Assembly: GCA_002270565.1 (NCBI GenBank)
Contig: NQMI01000001.1
Location: 1,166,196 to 1,230,195 of the forward strand
Length of the DNA: 64,000 nucleotides
From: Stenocarpella maydis
Taxonomy: Eukaryota; Ascomycota; Sordariomycetes; Diaporthales; Diaporthaceae
Direction of reading: 5' to 3'
The position numbers and the translations under genes are program-made. The notes below the pieces were generated by a model. That model was not told where the DNA came from. It made no database searches and saw nothing but the letters and a program-made list of their open reading frames with translations. Positions 32,527 through 44,632 of the stretch are shown in pieces (within the stretch, counting starts at the first letter, position 1; the number at the start of each line of letters is the position of its first letter).

Positions 32527-34530
32527 TGTGATGGGCAGGGAGTGGTGTGGCTGAGGGTATCGTGTGTGTTTTCCGCCAACTAGTTATCGGAGGCTACCGG
32601 GGATCATGGACACCACACACAAGCCGGGCTTCTCCCTCTCTTATATTACGTTCGATGACCGTCGGAACTTGACGGAAGCCACCAGAAACACTCTGTGATG
32701 CCCACTCTTAACTGTGGTTGGTTCTACATGATGGGTGGCGGAGTCAGACCCTTCGAATAAGTGCGGTGTATATTATGCATGTGTGCTGCGAGCCGGGAGC
32801 AGCTATTGGACACCTTCCTCTTCAGCAAATTTCGAGTCGCTTGGAAGCATCCAGGTGCCACAAGCCCAATTTTTTTTGTCCCCATTCTCTTTTTTACAAT
32901 GGTAGCGCGCTCTCCGCCTCCATGTAACCTGCTTTATGGAGTGTCTCGGCCCGTCTCTTTGGGTGTGGGCATATTAACAAGGTTCATGGGGATATATGGC
33001 TGCTGGACCGGGTGGGCCCTCCAAGTCTCACGGGACCTTCTTGTTGTTCGATTGGTAGTGCCGGGTTGAGAGGGCGGGCACAGGGCACCCCTCGACCGGA
33101 GCTTGTGCGAGAAATGGCCTTATATTTGGGATGGTTGATAAGCCTTAGTCACTTCAATAATAATAAAAAAAAAAGAAATCTCACGTCAGAGTGACTGCGC
33201 ATGCGTATGGGGAAAGAGAGAACCCGCCGGATGCAACCCCCTATTGGGGTCCATCCATCTCCCTATTTTCCCTATTTTCCTTCCGCTGCTTGCAGGGATC
33301 GTGAGTGTGATAGTGCAATCTGATAACGCGTAAAAGTGAGTGAGACTACATGATCCACGTCGCTTGCGTAAGATGCTACCTAGACCAAGAAATACAAGAG
33401 AGAACTTCGAGGTCATTGTCTCCCGAAGCTAATGATGGTGTAGAATATAACCTGCGTGGCGACGCCTTATAAGGCCATAGCAGCTTGTCATATTAATAAA
33501 TGACTAAAGCAGCTGATCCAAAAGCCGGAGGCAGCTTCTGCATGTCGATTATCTAGGTATCTAGAAAACATGCAGACCGTCTTATAAGAGGAATTGTATA
33601 ATGGGATAATATGCCACGAGACCATAACCCATAAGTATATGTCTCGCTGACTCAGAGGAGTGTCCCGGGGGAGGGGGTGGTTCCTACACGACAGTATTCT
33701 ACAGGAGAGGAACCCTTAAGAGAGTAGGAGGGTAACCCAGGAAGTACAACCTATAGGAGCGGCGTCTTATAGAAAGTAGAAAAGTGTCCCACAAGAGAGA
33801 TTCCAAGAAGGGTTGTCCCACAAGAGAGTATCCCATAGGGAAGGGAACCCAGAGAGAATGAATTATAGGAATGGGGTCAGTAGGAGAGTAGGAGAGTAGG
33901 AGAGTAGGAGAGTAGGAGAGTAGGAGAGTAGGAGGTAGGAGAGTAGGAGAGTAGGAGAGTAGGAGAGTAGGAGAGTAGGAGAGTAGGAGAGTAGGAGAGT
34001 AGGAGAGTAGGAGAGTAGGAGAGTAGGAGAGTAGGAGGATAGGAGGATACCCAGAGAGAGGCAGCCCAGAAAGAGGGTATTCTGAGTTAAGTAGCTTACA
34101 GGAGGTTAAGAGGTTGTCCAAGCGAGGTTTTAGGAGGTTAAGCTAACTAGGCTAGATGAGGTTTACCTACAGGATTGGCCAGACAGATGGTCGGTACTAG
34201 GTATCTACTTATTAGCACAGTTAATTCGTAGTTCCATATAGAAATTAAGCCCTCAGGTTGGCTACCTGAGGTCATGCCTGAGTTTGGGATTCCGACGAGC
34301 CGTAATCCCGAACCTCGGCTCCGACCATAATGCCTTTAGCAGGCCAGCAGGACTCCACTTACCCCTTGAATGCTTATTAATTCAGAACTATACACATGCA
34401 TAGTCCTTTTTACAGATGCACGAGAACATAGCCAGTTTACTTTACAGTCTCGCCCCTGCTAGGGTAAAGACCACACTGCGTAGGAACTGTATTGTCTTTC
34501 TGTCGCACAAAAATTAACCCAAAATAGCAA
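32527..34530. other. Intergenic region with minisatellite
   Basis: No gene. The first part is promoter of the minus-strand secreted protein. The right part (about 33.7-34.1 kb) is a decayed repeat tract around the minisatellite. Confidence 0.5.
33880..34040 (+). repeat. GAGTAGGA minisatellite
   Basis: About twenty tandem copies of the 8-bp unit GAGTAGGA, with one unit short by two bases near 33931-33938. Degenerate relatives (CCCAYARGAGAGTA-like) extend upstream to about 33700 and downstream to about 34125. A long minus-strand open frame through it is only the translation of the repeat. Confidence 0.92.
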
Positions 34531-34601
34531 TGCATGCAGAGGGAGTCGAACCCTCAGCTCAACCTTGGAAGGGTTGAATGTTACCGCTACACCATGCATG
34601 C
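34531..34601 (-). tRNA. tRNA-Gly (anticodon UCC)
   Basis: On the minus strand a 71-nt cloverleaf folds with a 7-bp acceptor stem (GCATGCA with TGCATGC), a 4-bp D stem (GTGT/ACAT) around loop AGCGGTA, a 5-bp anticodon stem (CAACC/GGTTG) with loop CTTCCAA, a four-base variable region, and a 5-bp T stem (GAGGG/CCCTC) around TTCGACT. Positions 34-36 read TCC, decoding GGA glycine. Box B matches GGTTCGACTCC. No intron is present. The discriminator base is A. Pol III should transcribe it. Confidence 0.93.
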
Positions 34602-36477
34602 TACATCAAACTAACTTGAATTTGCTATAAGATATTCTAATGTTTGAACTTATATTAAAAGGTTCATATATCAAGCACCTACTCAGTCACATGCAGCTTA
34701 TATTGTTTTGGTACGACTCTTATATACTGCTAGGAAGTTCAACCTTTCGGTTGGATATTCTGGTGTTTTGGCTCAACTGGCTGTTGGGTCAACTAACTGA
34801 CGGTCTATAGTTTCGCGCCCGCAATTGGTCATCTGGGACCGGCCGTTTGCGGTCTTCCTTGTCCTCCATGACGACAGACAAGGGGCGTCAAGGGTGAGCT
34901 TTGATACACAGTACGTGGGTAATGTTTAGCCCGCGGTAAATGATCTATGATGCCATGAGGGCAGGCACTCACATGCAATCAAGACGACGGAGGCAACGCG
35001 TTGGACCCAAAATGGATGAATGGTGGCAGGAAATTACAGTCTCGAATAACACAAGGTTGTGGGAGAAGAAGCAGGGGTGTAGGACTGACTCAAGCTCAGA
35101 AGTAGGCTGCCATTCAGTGACTGAAAAGGTGGCAGGAGTGCTATCTGCATTTAAGACTTGTACAGGACTTTTAATATCGCAAAGTCTCTCAGGGTTTTCA
35201 GGTAAATATAGAACCAAAGTCAACCCTGTTTCTGGTCACAGTTACCTGAGTATTTAGGTAACATAAGGCTTCCCCATCCCACCTAATTGTCCCCTTCGCG
35301 GACTTCCTTCGCCTACTTCCCTCCCCGACATCCATCGCCACCTTGCCGTCCGCAAATCCACTCGGCTCAGCCCTAACTACCTAACCCACCAGTCTGTAGA
35401 CCATCTACGACAGTGGGCCACGTCATTTACAACCCACCAATTTGAGGACTGCAGTGGGGCAGTCGCGAAGGTACTCGTCGCTCGACACTCGATGTCGCAG
35501 CTTGTGTTGACGCAGACAAGTTGAACCAACTTTACGTCTGCAATCCACACTCTGCAAGTCATCCACCACCGCGCAGTCCTAGTCTGAGTTTCCCTCTAAG
35601 CGGCCAAGGAATGGAAGATGGCGCACTACCTAGGTAGGATGCAAAATGGAGGGCCTTTCTCGACTCACCCAACAACCCCGTGGAACAGGCCATCAGGGAG
35701 CCACTTGAACCCGCCAAATTCAGAAAACTGAAGGCCCGAAACATTCTGCGATGGCCAGATCGACTCTGTGGAAGCCTATCCCTCATCGACTTTGGCCGCT
35801 TACAGCGCCAACAAAGGAGCACACCAGAAGATGAGGACGAAGAGCCGGACACGGAAGCCCCAAAGACCAAGAAGCTAGACAAGGATCAGCAGTCAACACA
35901 TGTCATACTCTCAACAATGAGCCTGTCCATATCCTTGAGGACTAGGGGGAGACGTGGGATGACTGGATTGTAAGTGAATGATGATCTACTGACACCGATC
36001 CCCCCCCCCCCGCCTCCGACACGGGATAGGTTGATGTGCATACTGAAGCAAACGACGGGAGCAGGGAGCTTCTGCCTTTTTGCGAATCCAACCTCAAGCC
36101 ATGGCAGATAAGTGGCGCACTCAGGATGGACATGCTAAGGAAAACCCCCCATAAAAGGCGGCTTCCTGTGTGACGCGATAATACTTGGAAAGTCGATCAC
36201 CGTCCTCCTCGTCGCATGGATGGCTCGGCTCGAGAACCCAACGGACGAAGAGTGACGAGGGAGAAACGGATGTGGACGACATTGTCCATAATCATCGCCG
36301 TGCTCATGATTTGGCCACAGGTGCACTTGTTTAATGGATGATCAATGGTCGATTCACTCCTTGGACCTCTCTATGTGATATTATGTCTCGGTCAAGTGAA
36401 ATGTCAAGAGGAAAGATACGCCGAGTGCCCGCTGAACGCCGAATACAAAAGTTCATGATCACGTACTCAGGTCATGG
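34602..36477. other. Intergenic region with an unassigned frame
   Basis: A plus-strand frame of mixed composition (about 35620-35973, EPAKFRKLKARNILRWPDRL then an acidic run DEDEEPDTEAP) looks more gene-like than its surroundings but has an in-frame stop near 35628 and no recognised domain. It could be a remnant. A poly-C run is at 36001-36011. Nothing else was supported. Confidence 0.35.
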
Positions 36478-39400
36478 TCAGTTCCCACCGCCCTTCACCG
36501 CCAGCTTACTCTTCTCCGCGACTGTGATAGCCACCTGTGAGATGCTCGAGGCGTTGGTCATGTCGAAGACAGAAACCTCCGCCTTGAGCACCTTCGCCAT
36601 CCACGAGCGCAGCTCGACTGCCACAAGCGAGTCGACCCCATAGGCGTGCAGCGGCTTGCCTGCATCGAGGTCCGACACATCAACGTTCAGCACACGGGAT
36701 AGCTTGAGCAGGAGCGCCTCGAGAACCACCTGCTGGGCCTCCTCCGGCGACCTGGCAGCCGTGAGGAGGGCGGCGTGGTTGACAGTCTTGTTCGCGTCGG
36801 CCGTCCCCCCCGCTGCCGCCGCCGCCGTGGCGGAGCCCGACACGGCGAGGTGGCTGAACAGGGGGTCGAGCCTCCACGCCGGCAGCTCGTGGCCGTCTGC
36901 GGCGGTCTGCTGCGGGAGCCAGAAGCGCGGCAGGACCTGTGACCGGACAAGAGGCACGGGGCCCTCCGCGGGCCGGCAGTGATAATCGAGCGCGGCGTGG
37001 AATTCGTTCTCCTCCATAAAGGCCCAGCCCATCGAGCGGAGGTGGTCGAGGAGCTCTGGCCGCTCTTCCACGTATCCGACCCCGCGGATGATGGGCAGGT
37101 CTAGGGACACGGCGCGAGAGCCCTGTGACGCCAGGTGGCGGGCGAGTGCGTCTTGGAAGGTGTTGCCGGCTGCGTAGTTGGCTTGTTCCGGGCCTCCGGT
37201 GATGCCGACGGTCGATGAGAGGATGATGAAGAAGTCCAGGCTACGCCCCAGGACATGGCGGAGGTTCCAAGATGCATTGGCTTTGGGACGGACGGCCTCA
37301 TTCCACTCGTCGAGGGTCATGTCCTCAAGTCGATTATCCTGGTCCAGATTAGCATGCAAAGGCGGGGAAGTCCACAGACCTGGGACTTACCTTGAGAACC
37401 ATGGAGCCCTGTATGCATCCTCGGACAGGCGGCATGGTGGTCAAGCACTTGTCGATCGCATCCCTGAGGGCCTCGCCATCTGTCACGTCACAAGCCGGCG
37501 TGGCCACGTTGTCACAGGTCAGTTCGAGCTCCCTGACGAGCTGCCTGGCGACTTGCTGCACCGGGCCACGCCTGGACAGCAGGATCAGATTCCTTGCTCC
37601 GCGGCCAGCCATCCATCGCGCCACAGATCTCCCGAGGCCGCCAAGACCACCAGCAATCACATATGTTGCATTAGGCTCAAGCTGGCAAGCCGGAGTGCGT
37701 CTTGAGAGGACAGGGACGACATCCTGCCCGTGCGGCTCCAAGACCAGTTTCTCTACCTGGGCCCCGCCCTGCAGCTGACGGAAGGCATCCGCAAGCCGAG
37801 AGAACGCATAGGTGGAGATTGGTGTTCGTTGAACAATGGACTCTGGCCCCCTGAGCACAAGCTGCTCAACCATTCCCTGGAAGCTCCGCTGCGTTCGCAC
37901 AGGGTCATGCACCGCTCGGTACTTGAGATCGAAGGTCTCGAGGCGGATGTTCTTCTGCTGGAGGTCATGCAAGGAGATGCGTGTGTTGGCGTTGTTGCCG
38001 GCTGGGCTGAGGTCGACAAGGCGGCCGAACGGGACGACACAGGCTGCGAGCTCTGCGATTGCATCGCCCCCAAGAGTCTTCAGCGCGATATCGACGCCGC
38101 GCCCCTGGGTCATCTGCTGGGTGGTGGTCTTGAACGATGAGTCCTGGGCCGAGAGGATGTGATCTTGCGGAACACAATATGTCTTGGCGAAGAGGGAACG
38201 CTGGGTCTCACCATCGACCGTAACAAACACTTCCGCACCAGCGAGCTGAGCAAGCTGGACCACGGCCTGGCCCAGGCCACTTGCGCCGGAGTGTACGAGT
38301 ATCCTGTCGCCCTTCCGGAGACAGCCCATCTCGTGAAGCACGGAGTAGGCAGTGGTATAAGCGACAGGGAGGGACGCCGCCTCAGACCATGACAGGCGCT
38401 CGGGTACCTTGGCTACCAGGCCATCGCAAGACCTGGCGTGTGTCTTCAGCGCGCCACTCAGCACCAGGCCGAAGACTCGATCCCCTGTCTGGAACCTGGA
38501 GGCTGGCCCAGTCCTGGTGACAATCCCAGATGCCTCGAGGCCCAGGTGAGAATCTTGAGCCCTCCCCTTCACACATGCAACGTCCAGGGTAGTCAGGCCA
38601 CATGCCTTTGTTTCGAACTCGACCTCATCGGAAGCAAGCGGCACCTGGTGCAGCGCATCATCCTCGAATCTCAACGACTCAAGCTGGCCTGGCGCGCCAA
38701 GCTGGAGAGCCAGGGGCCGACGAGTCTCTCCGCCGAGGGCCTTCTGTGCCACGTCCATAACAGCGGTCTGGGACCAAATGTGATCCGCGAGATACTGAGC
38801 CTTCACGAGCCGGGGCACGTGCGGAACACCACCAGTGACCCTGAAGGAGTTTTCATTGTCGTTCTGGGAGGCAACGAGAGTCTGCATACACCGCTCGACG
38901 ATGGTCCTTGTGGTCTCGTTCTGGTCGAACGAAAGCGTAATGAGTTGGGAGCCCGGACGCTCCGACCGAGCGACTCTTGCCAGTCCCGTCACCAGCTCCA
39001 TATCGGGAGCGGGTGCAAGTGCGTCTCCTCCCTTGGTCACCCACAGCAGCGACTTGCACTGGCTCGTCATTCGTTTGATAGACGCAAAGACGGAGTCTGT
39101 CATGTCTTGGAAAAGTGAGGACTTGAGTTCTGCAAGGACCACGCAGGTCCTGCCGCTCAAGTCTGTCTCGCCCAGGGTCATCAGGGATGTAATATCGCAT
39201 ACCGACCCATTCGCACTCAGGGCCTTCGATAACTGCCTAGCAATGTCGATTTGTTGTGCTGACAGTCCGTCGGTCACGACATACGTCGTTCCACTCGCTG
39301 GGGTTGCCTCATTTTCTGCCGGCACGCTGGACACGAGAATGGAGCTCATCTGATGGTCGGATCCGGGGAAGTCTTGGAAGACAGCGTCGAGCCCAGTGAA

Positions 39401-42400
39401 ACCGCCTTGTGAGAGGTGGTGTCGCCAGCTCTCAGCGGACATCAGTGGTCCCCATTTCCGGTCCTTGTCCTCCGACAGCCACCAGCCAGGGAGCGTACCA
39501 AAGCAGAAATGGCTGAGGAGCACCTGTATGTTGGTGATTTCGAAGAGCAGCAGCTTCCCCCCCGGCTTGAGCAGCCTCTTCGAGTTTGAGAGCGAAACGT
39601 CGATCTCCTTCGTGGCATGCAGCACGTTGGCAGCTATGATGAGGTCGTACTGGCCGGCCTCAAAGCCTTGCGCGACAGGATCGTTCTCAACATTGAGCAC
39701 GCGGAAGTCGGCATTGTCGAGCTGGTCCTTGAATATGGTATCCCTGGCCTGCTCGAAGAAGGAAGGCGAAATGTCGGTGAAGCAATAACGCTCATATCGC
39801 TTGCCCTGAGCCGTCAGAGTCTCCATGACAGGCCTGGTCGCACCGCCAGTGCCGGCACCAATCTCAAGGATATGCATAGCCGGGTTCTTGTGCGCCAGGG
39901 CATCGACATATCTGCACAGCTGCTCATAACATCTCTGGGAGCCAAGGCCGTAGCGGTAGACATTCTCGGCAATCTTGTCTTTAAAGATGACGTCTAGTGG
40001 GTTCAGGGGACCTCCCAGCATCTCGTTCAGGGCCTGACCCACGGCGATTATGAGAACACCCTCGGGGGTATTCCTTGACCTGACCCTGTACTCGAGGTCC
40101 TCAATTCCCGACACGGCCTTTTCAGCGGTCTGGCGGGCGATATGCTCCATCCATTTCACGTACTTTAGATGGTGCTCCTCCATCCTGCCGATGCGGTCCT
40201 CTGTGAGGGAGTCAAGGAATCCGCGAATGTACGCAAGGCAGAGCGCTTCACAGTCCTCCATCCAGTCTGACGGGTTGTCCTCGGCGGCCATGGGCACGCC
40301 GAATACTTTGGAGGCTTGCTTCTCGCTCAAGAGTGTCGGGTCTGGCTTCCACTCTATGTTGAAAGCATCGTGCAGCGACTCCGCGGCGTCCCGTGTTGGT
40401 CCTCCTGGGAGACTCTTGAACACCAAGCCAGAGCCGTGGACTGAAGGAAGATGCATCTTGGGGCTGACTGCTGTGAAAGAAGACACGACCTCGTTCTCCC
40501 CGCGGACTGAGGGTTGAGCGGTGACCACGAGATAGGCGTCGTGAGCTCCCGGTTTGGCAGATACCCAAAGGTTCTCAGCATAAACTGGAACCCTGGGCTG
40601 CTCAGCGCCTGCGGAATTTGACACCAATGGTGCGAGGTTTGCGTGCACAACACCATCCAGTAGTGCCGGGTGAACCAGGTGAGGCTGCACGTAGTGACTT
40701 GGCATAATCTCTTGGATCATTGACAACGGCGAGTTGACCCGTGCGAGCAGTGCGAGATCTTGCCCGAGCCGGATGTCGTCTAGTGTCTGGAAAGTAGGCC
40801 CAAAGTCCAAACCAGACTGCTTGAGCTTGCGATACACCTTATCAACTGCTATTTCGGATGTGCAATTCTCCCGAGCATCGTGGATGACTTTTCGGCAGTG
40901 CTCCTGTACCATAAGTCCATCCCTGGTGCTTTCTTGCTCATACTCGCTTTGCACCAACCCACGACAGTGCTCCCTCCACTCGCCATCGTTGAACGACCAC
41001 AGTTGGAACTCATTCCATGTTGACGATCCAGGCGAGCTGGCCTCTCTGTAAGGCCTCAGATAGAAATGCGTTTCAACGCCTTGGACATCATCAGGGACAC
41101 GCAATGCCAGATGGAACGAGACATCCTTGAATCTGAAGCCCCTGAGCACCCTGCTGTCATCAGCAATCTGTCGGCTAGCTTCGATGGCCATCACAAGCAT
41201 GCCCGCGGCAGGGTACAGCACATCCCCGGCAACCTTGTGGTCCTCAACCCATGGGTTCTCTGATAGGCGAATATAGTTGCGCCAAGTAGCATTGCTCTTG
41301 TTCCAATCTGCTATCGGCGCGCCGAGGAGGTCATGGCGGCCAGCCGGACGCTGGCGAAAGTTTTTGCTCAGTCGGCTCTCGATCCAGTATTCTTTCGAGT
41401 GGTTGAATGGATAACTTGGTAAATCAATCAGCATTAGTGGCTTGTGGCCGTCAGACCCGCCCGCGTCGTTGACTGCGCCTAGGTTGACCTCGTAGCCCCG
41501 GCAGAAAAGTGATCCAGCTGCCTCCAGGGCAGTCTGTATGGCAGAGGATTTGCGTCTAAGCAGGGAATGGTAGGTTATTGCATCTCTACCCGAGATTTGC
41601 TTGGAGATGTTGGACAAGGGGCCCTTCAGGGCGGCGTGGGGTCCAATCTCAAGTATGTCGGTAATGAGTTCCGAGGTGGCCGGCTTCGTGTTCATATACC
41701 CATCGGTCTTTGGTCCGTCGACGGGGTCCTTGAGGAGTTCTGTAACAGATTCACAAAATCTAACAGGGGACACGAGGTTGGCGACCCAGTAAGACGGCTT
41801 TCGGAGTTCAGCCAAGGAGATGGACGAGCCACGTGTCGAGGAGAAGAACGTCGCCTTGGACTGGCTCCGGCTTATCCCAGCTTCCAATTCCCCCATCACC
41901 TCAAGGTACTCATCCGCCATGGACTTCATGTACTGCGAATGGTAGGCAATCTCAACGTTGAGTTTTCGCGCGAAGACTTTGTCATGGTTGAGCATATCCA
42001 CAAGCGCGGTGACCTTCCTGGCATCACCGCTGACTGTGTGGCTCTGCCAGCTGTTCATACAGGCGATCTCCAGGGTCCCTTGGCCACCCATCTGGTTCAC
42101 GCGTTCGATGGCTGCCCAGGTGGCTTTGGTGTCCAAGCCTACGGCAGCCATGCTTGTCTGGGGCAGGGACCCCGATCTGGTCAGCCTTGAGCTCAACTTG
42201 CCTCTGTAGTAGGCGACCTTCCAGGCTGCTTCCCTCGATATTGCCCCAGCTGCGTAGGCACCTGCGACTTCTCCGGACGAATGACCTGTGATTGCGTGGG
42301 GGAATATTCCCCAGCTAGCCAGAAGATCCACGAGGGCTATCTGGAGGGCAGTGCAGATTGGCTGGCAAAATTCGGGGTCGTCAACACGTGAGGAGTCCGT

Positions 42401-44632
42401 ATGCTTGGAAAGCTCGTCTACACTCGGTCAGTTGTACTATTCACGCGAAGCAGAAAAAGGACTTCCTCAACGTACAGGACAGAGACCAGGAACAGCCCAG
42501 CTCGTTCAGATATCTGTCAGCGGACAGGATACTTTCTTGGAATACTGGATATGCCATGAGCTCAATGCCCATGGCCGGCCATTGTGCACCTTGGCCCGTG
42601 AAAACGAATGCCAAACGAGGCTGGGATTTGATCCTTGCCGCGTTTGGCATCCCCTTGAGCGCATTTTGCAGCGTGCTGGGGCTGTCTGCGATGGCAAACG
42701 CTCGCCATACATGGTGAGTCCTCTTGGAAGCCAGGGTGTGGCTAAGGTCCCTTAGCAACCTTTCATCGTCAGCAGCTGAGTTCCCGCGAGGCTTTGACGC
42801 CAAATAGGCCTCGAGTGCGTCCCGCATACGCGGTACGCCCTCCTGGTCGTTGGTGGACAAAACGAATAGTTGACTGAGAGCTGCATCAGAACTCCCATCC
42901 ACGCCCATATCTATCCCGCTGTCTGTTCGGCGATGGCTGCTGCGTGAGCCGTTAAAACCGTTTGAACCGTTGGAATGTCCTGGTTGTACACGATCAGCGC
43001 AGTTTTAAAGGATGGATGAGAACAAGACGTACCGTTGATGTATGGTCGATGCTGGCCGCCCCCAGCACCCGGAGTGGCTACAGTGCGATGATTACCAACC
43101 AGTCGATACTGTTGCAGGAAATGCAAAGCATCATCCATGACTACATGGGCATTGCTACCACCTATTCCGAATGAATTAATCGACATTCGGCGAAGGCCGA
43201 CTTGGGGCCAGGGGGTTGCCTCAGTTGGGAACTTCAGATGCCATGAGTCCTTGATCTTGGGATTGGCCTTTCCGAACCAGATATTGGGCGGGATGATGCC
43301 CTTCTCTAGCGTGAAGACTCCCTTGATGATTGCAGCAACTCCGGCAGCACCTTCGAGATGTCCCACGTTGCTCTTAAGAGCGCCTACGTAGAGTGGCTCG
43401 TCTGGTGAGCGGTGAGGCGCGAATACCTCAGCAATTGCACTGGCTTCTATAGGATCGCCTACTTGCGTGCCTGTACCATGTGCTTCGAAGAACCGCGTCA
43501 CAGACGGGTCGAGTCCAGCTCGTTTGTAAACATGCCTTATAAGAGCAGCCTGTCCATCCCTCGTTGGTTGTGTGATGCCGGGAGACTTTCCATCCTGGTT
43601 CGTGGAGGAATTTCGGATGACGGCACGAATAACGTCGCCATCGCGAATAGCATCGGAGACACGCTTCAGAACCAAGGTGCCAAACCCTTCTCCACGAGCA
43701 TATCCATTGCCCCTCTCGTCGAAACTGTAAGATATGCCGTCTGGGCCGAGAACCCCAGCTGCGTCTAGCTTCAGAGTCATCTCGGGCGAGAGCATAAGGT
43801 TACAACCGCCAACAACAGCCTGCCATGGTCAGCATTTTATGTAAATTGTCCGGCAGGTCATCACTCACCATATCGATTTCGCGAAGCCTCAGGCTCATGC
43901 ACGCCTCATGGGCCGCCACCAGACTGCTGGAGCAGGCCGTATCGACCGTGATACTTGGACCTTTGAAATCAAAGAACCACGAAACCCTGTTGCTGAGCAT
44001 GCTCGCGACGGTGCCGGTGGCGGCATACTTGGAGGGAAAGTCCAAGTCTTTTACCTGGCTATGGAGTTAGCATGGATGGGAGGAGGCAGGGTGGTAGAGA
44101 AGTCGGGTAAATAAAAATAAAAATACTATTATGTCATTATAATCATAGGCAAAACAACCGACGTAAACGCCGGTCTGAGATCCCGCAACCTTGGGGATAG
44201 GAATGCCAGCTGGGTTCGCGTTAGAACCTGATACCAAGGCATGGGTGATGACTTGACTGACCATTCTCAAGCGCCTTGTAGACAGATTCCAGCATTCCTC
44301 TCTGCTGGGGGTCCATCCCATTGGCCTCAGCCGGGGTGATGGAGAAAAATGGCGCATCGAAGGCTGCGATGCTGCCTCTGACGAAATGCGCGTGTCTTGC
44401 CCGGGTCTAGGTTATGTTAGCACAGGATAGGGTCAGGCGCTCCCTGGAAGAGACTCACAGAGCCACTCCTCTCGGCCTCAGGGTGCCAGAATGCATCGAT
44501 CGAGAACCTCTCCGGGGGAATCTCAGACCTGGCCGACCGCCCTGCCAGCAGCAATTGATAGAAGCTCTCGGCGGTGTCTCCATCACCAGGCAGCCTGGCA
44601 TCCACCCCTATGATAGCGATGGGCTCATCCAT
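36478..44632 (-). CDS. Highly reducing type I polyketide synthase
   Basis: Eight exons read from splice signals and phase: 44459-44632, 44262-44406, 44127-44209, 43869-44054, 43033-43819, 42476-42979, 37391-42417, 36478-37338; they sum to 7767 nt, 2588 residues. Domain order is KS, AT, DH, cMT, ER, KR, ACP. KS: DTACSSS with Cys175, EAHGTGT His310, SNVGH His350. AT: GHSSGE with Ser672. DH: His1019 in [12 protein letters not shown] and Asp1213 in HPALLDG. c[11 protein letters not shown] at about 1476-1484. [13 protein letters not shown] near 2000. KR: GGLGGLG at 2215-2221 and Tyr2357. ACP: GVDSL with Ser2539 for phosphopantetheine. No thioesterase or reductase is attached, so release needs another enzyme. 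The product should be a reduced, possibly C-methylated chain. Intron placement recovers LENAGIP and NGHSNG as typical of the family, which supports the model. Confidence 0.93.

Noticed and set aside
33880..34040. CRISPR-like repeat array
   Set aside because: Units are contiguous with no spacers, and the genome is fungal.
33699..34121. 140-codon minus-strand open frame
   Set aside because: It is only the translation of the GAGTAGGA minisatellite.
37349..42190. Several plus-strand open frames opposite the PKS
   Set aside because: They are antisense shadows of a gene with complete catalytic motifs.
44228..44261. A 34-bp intron in the PKS KS region
   Set aside because: Too short for a fungal intron; using the acceptor at 44210 gives a 52-bp intron with a CTAAC branch site and restores the family block LENAGIP.
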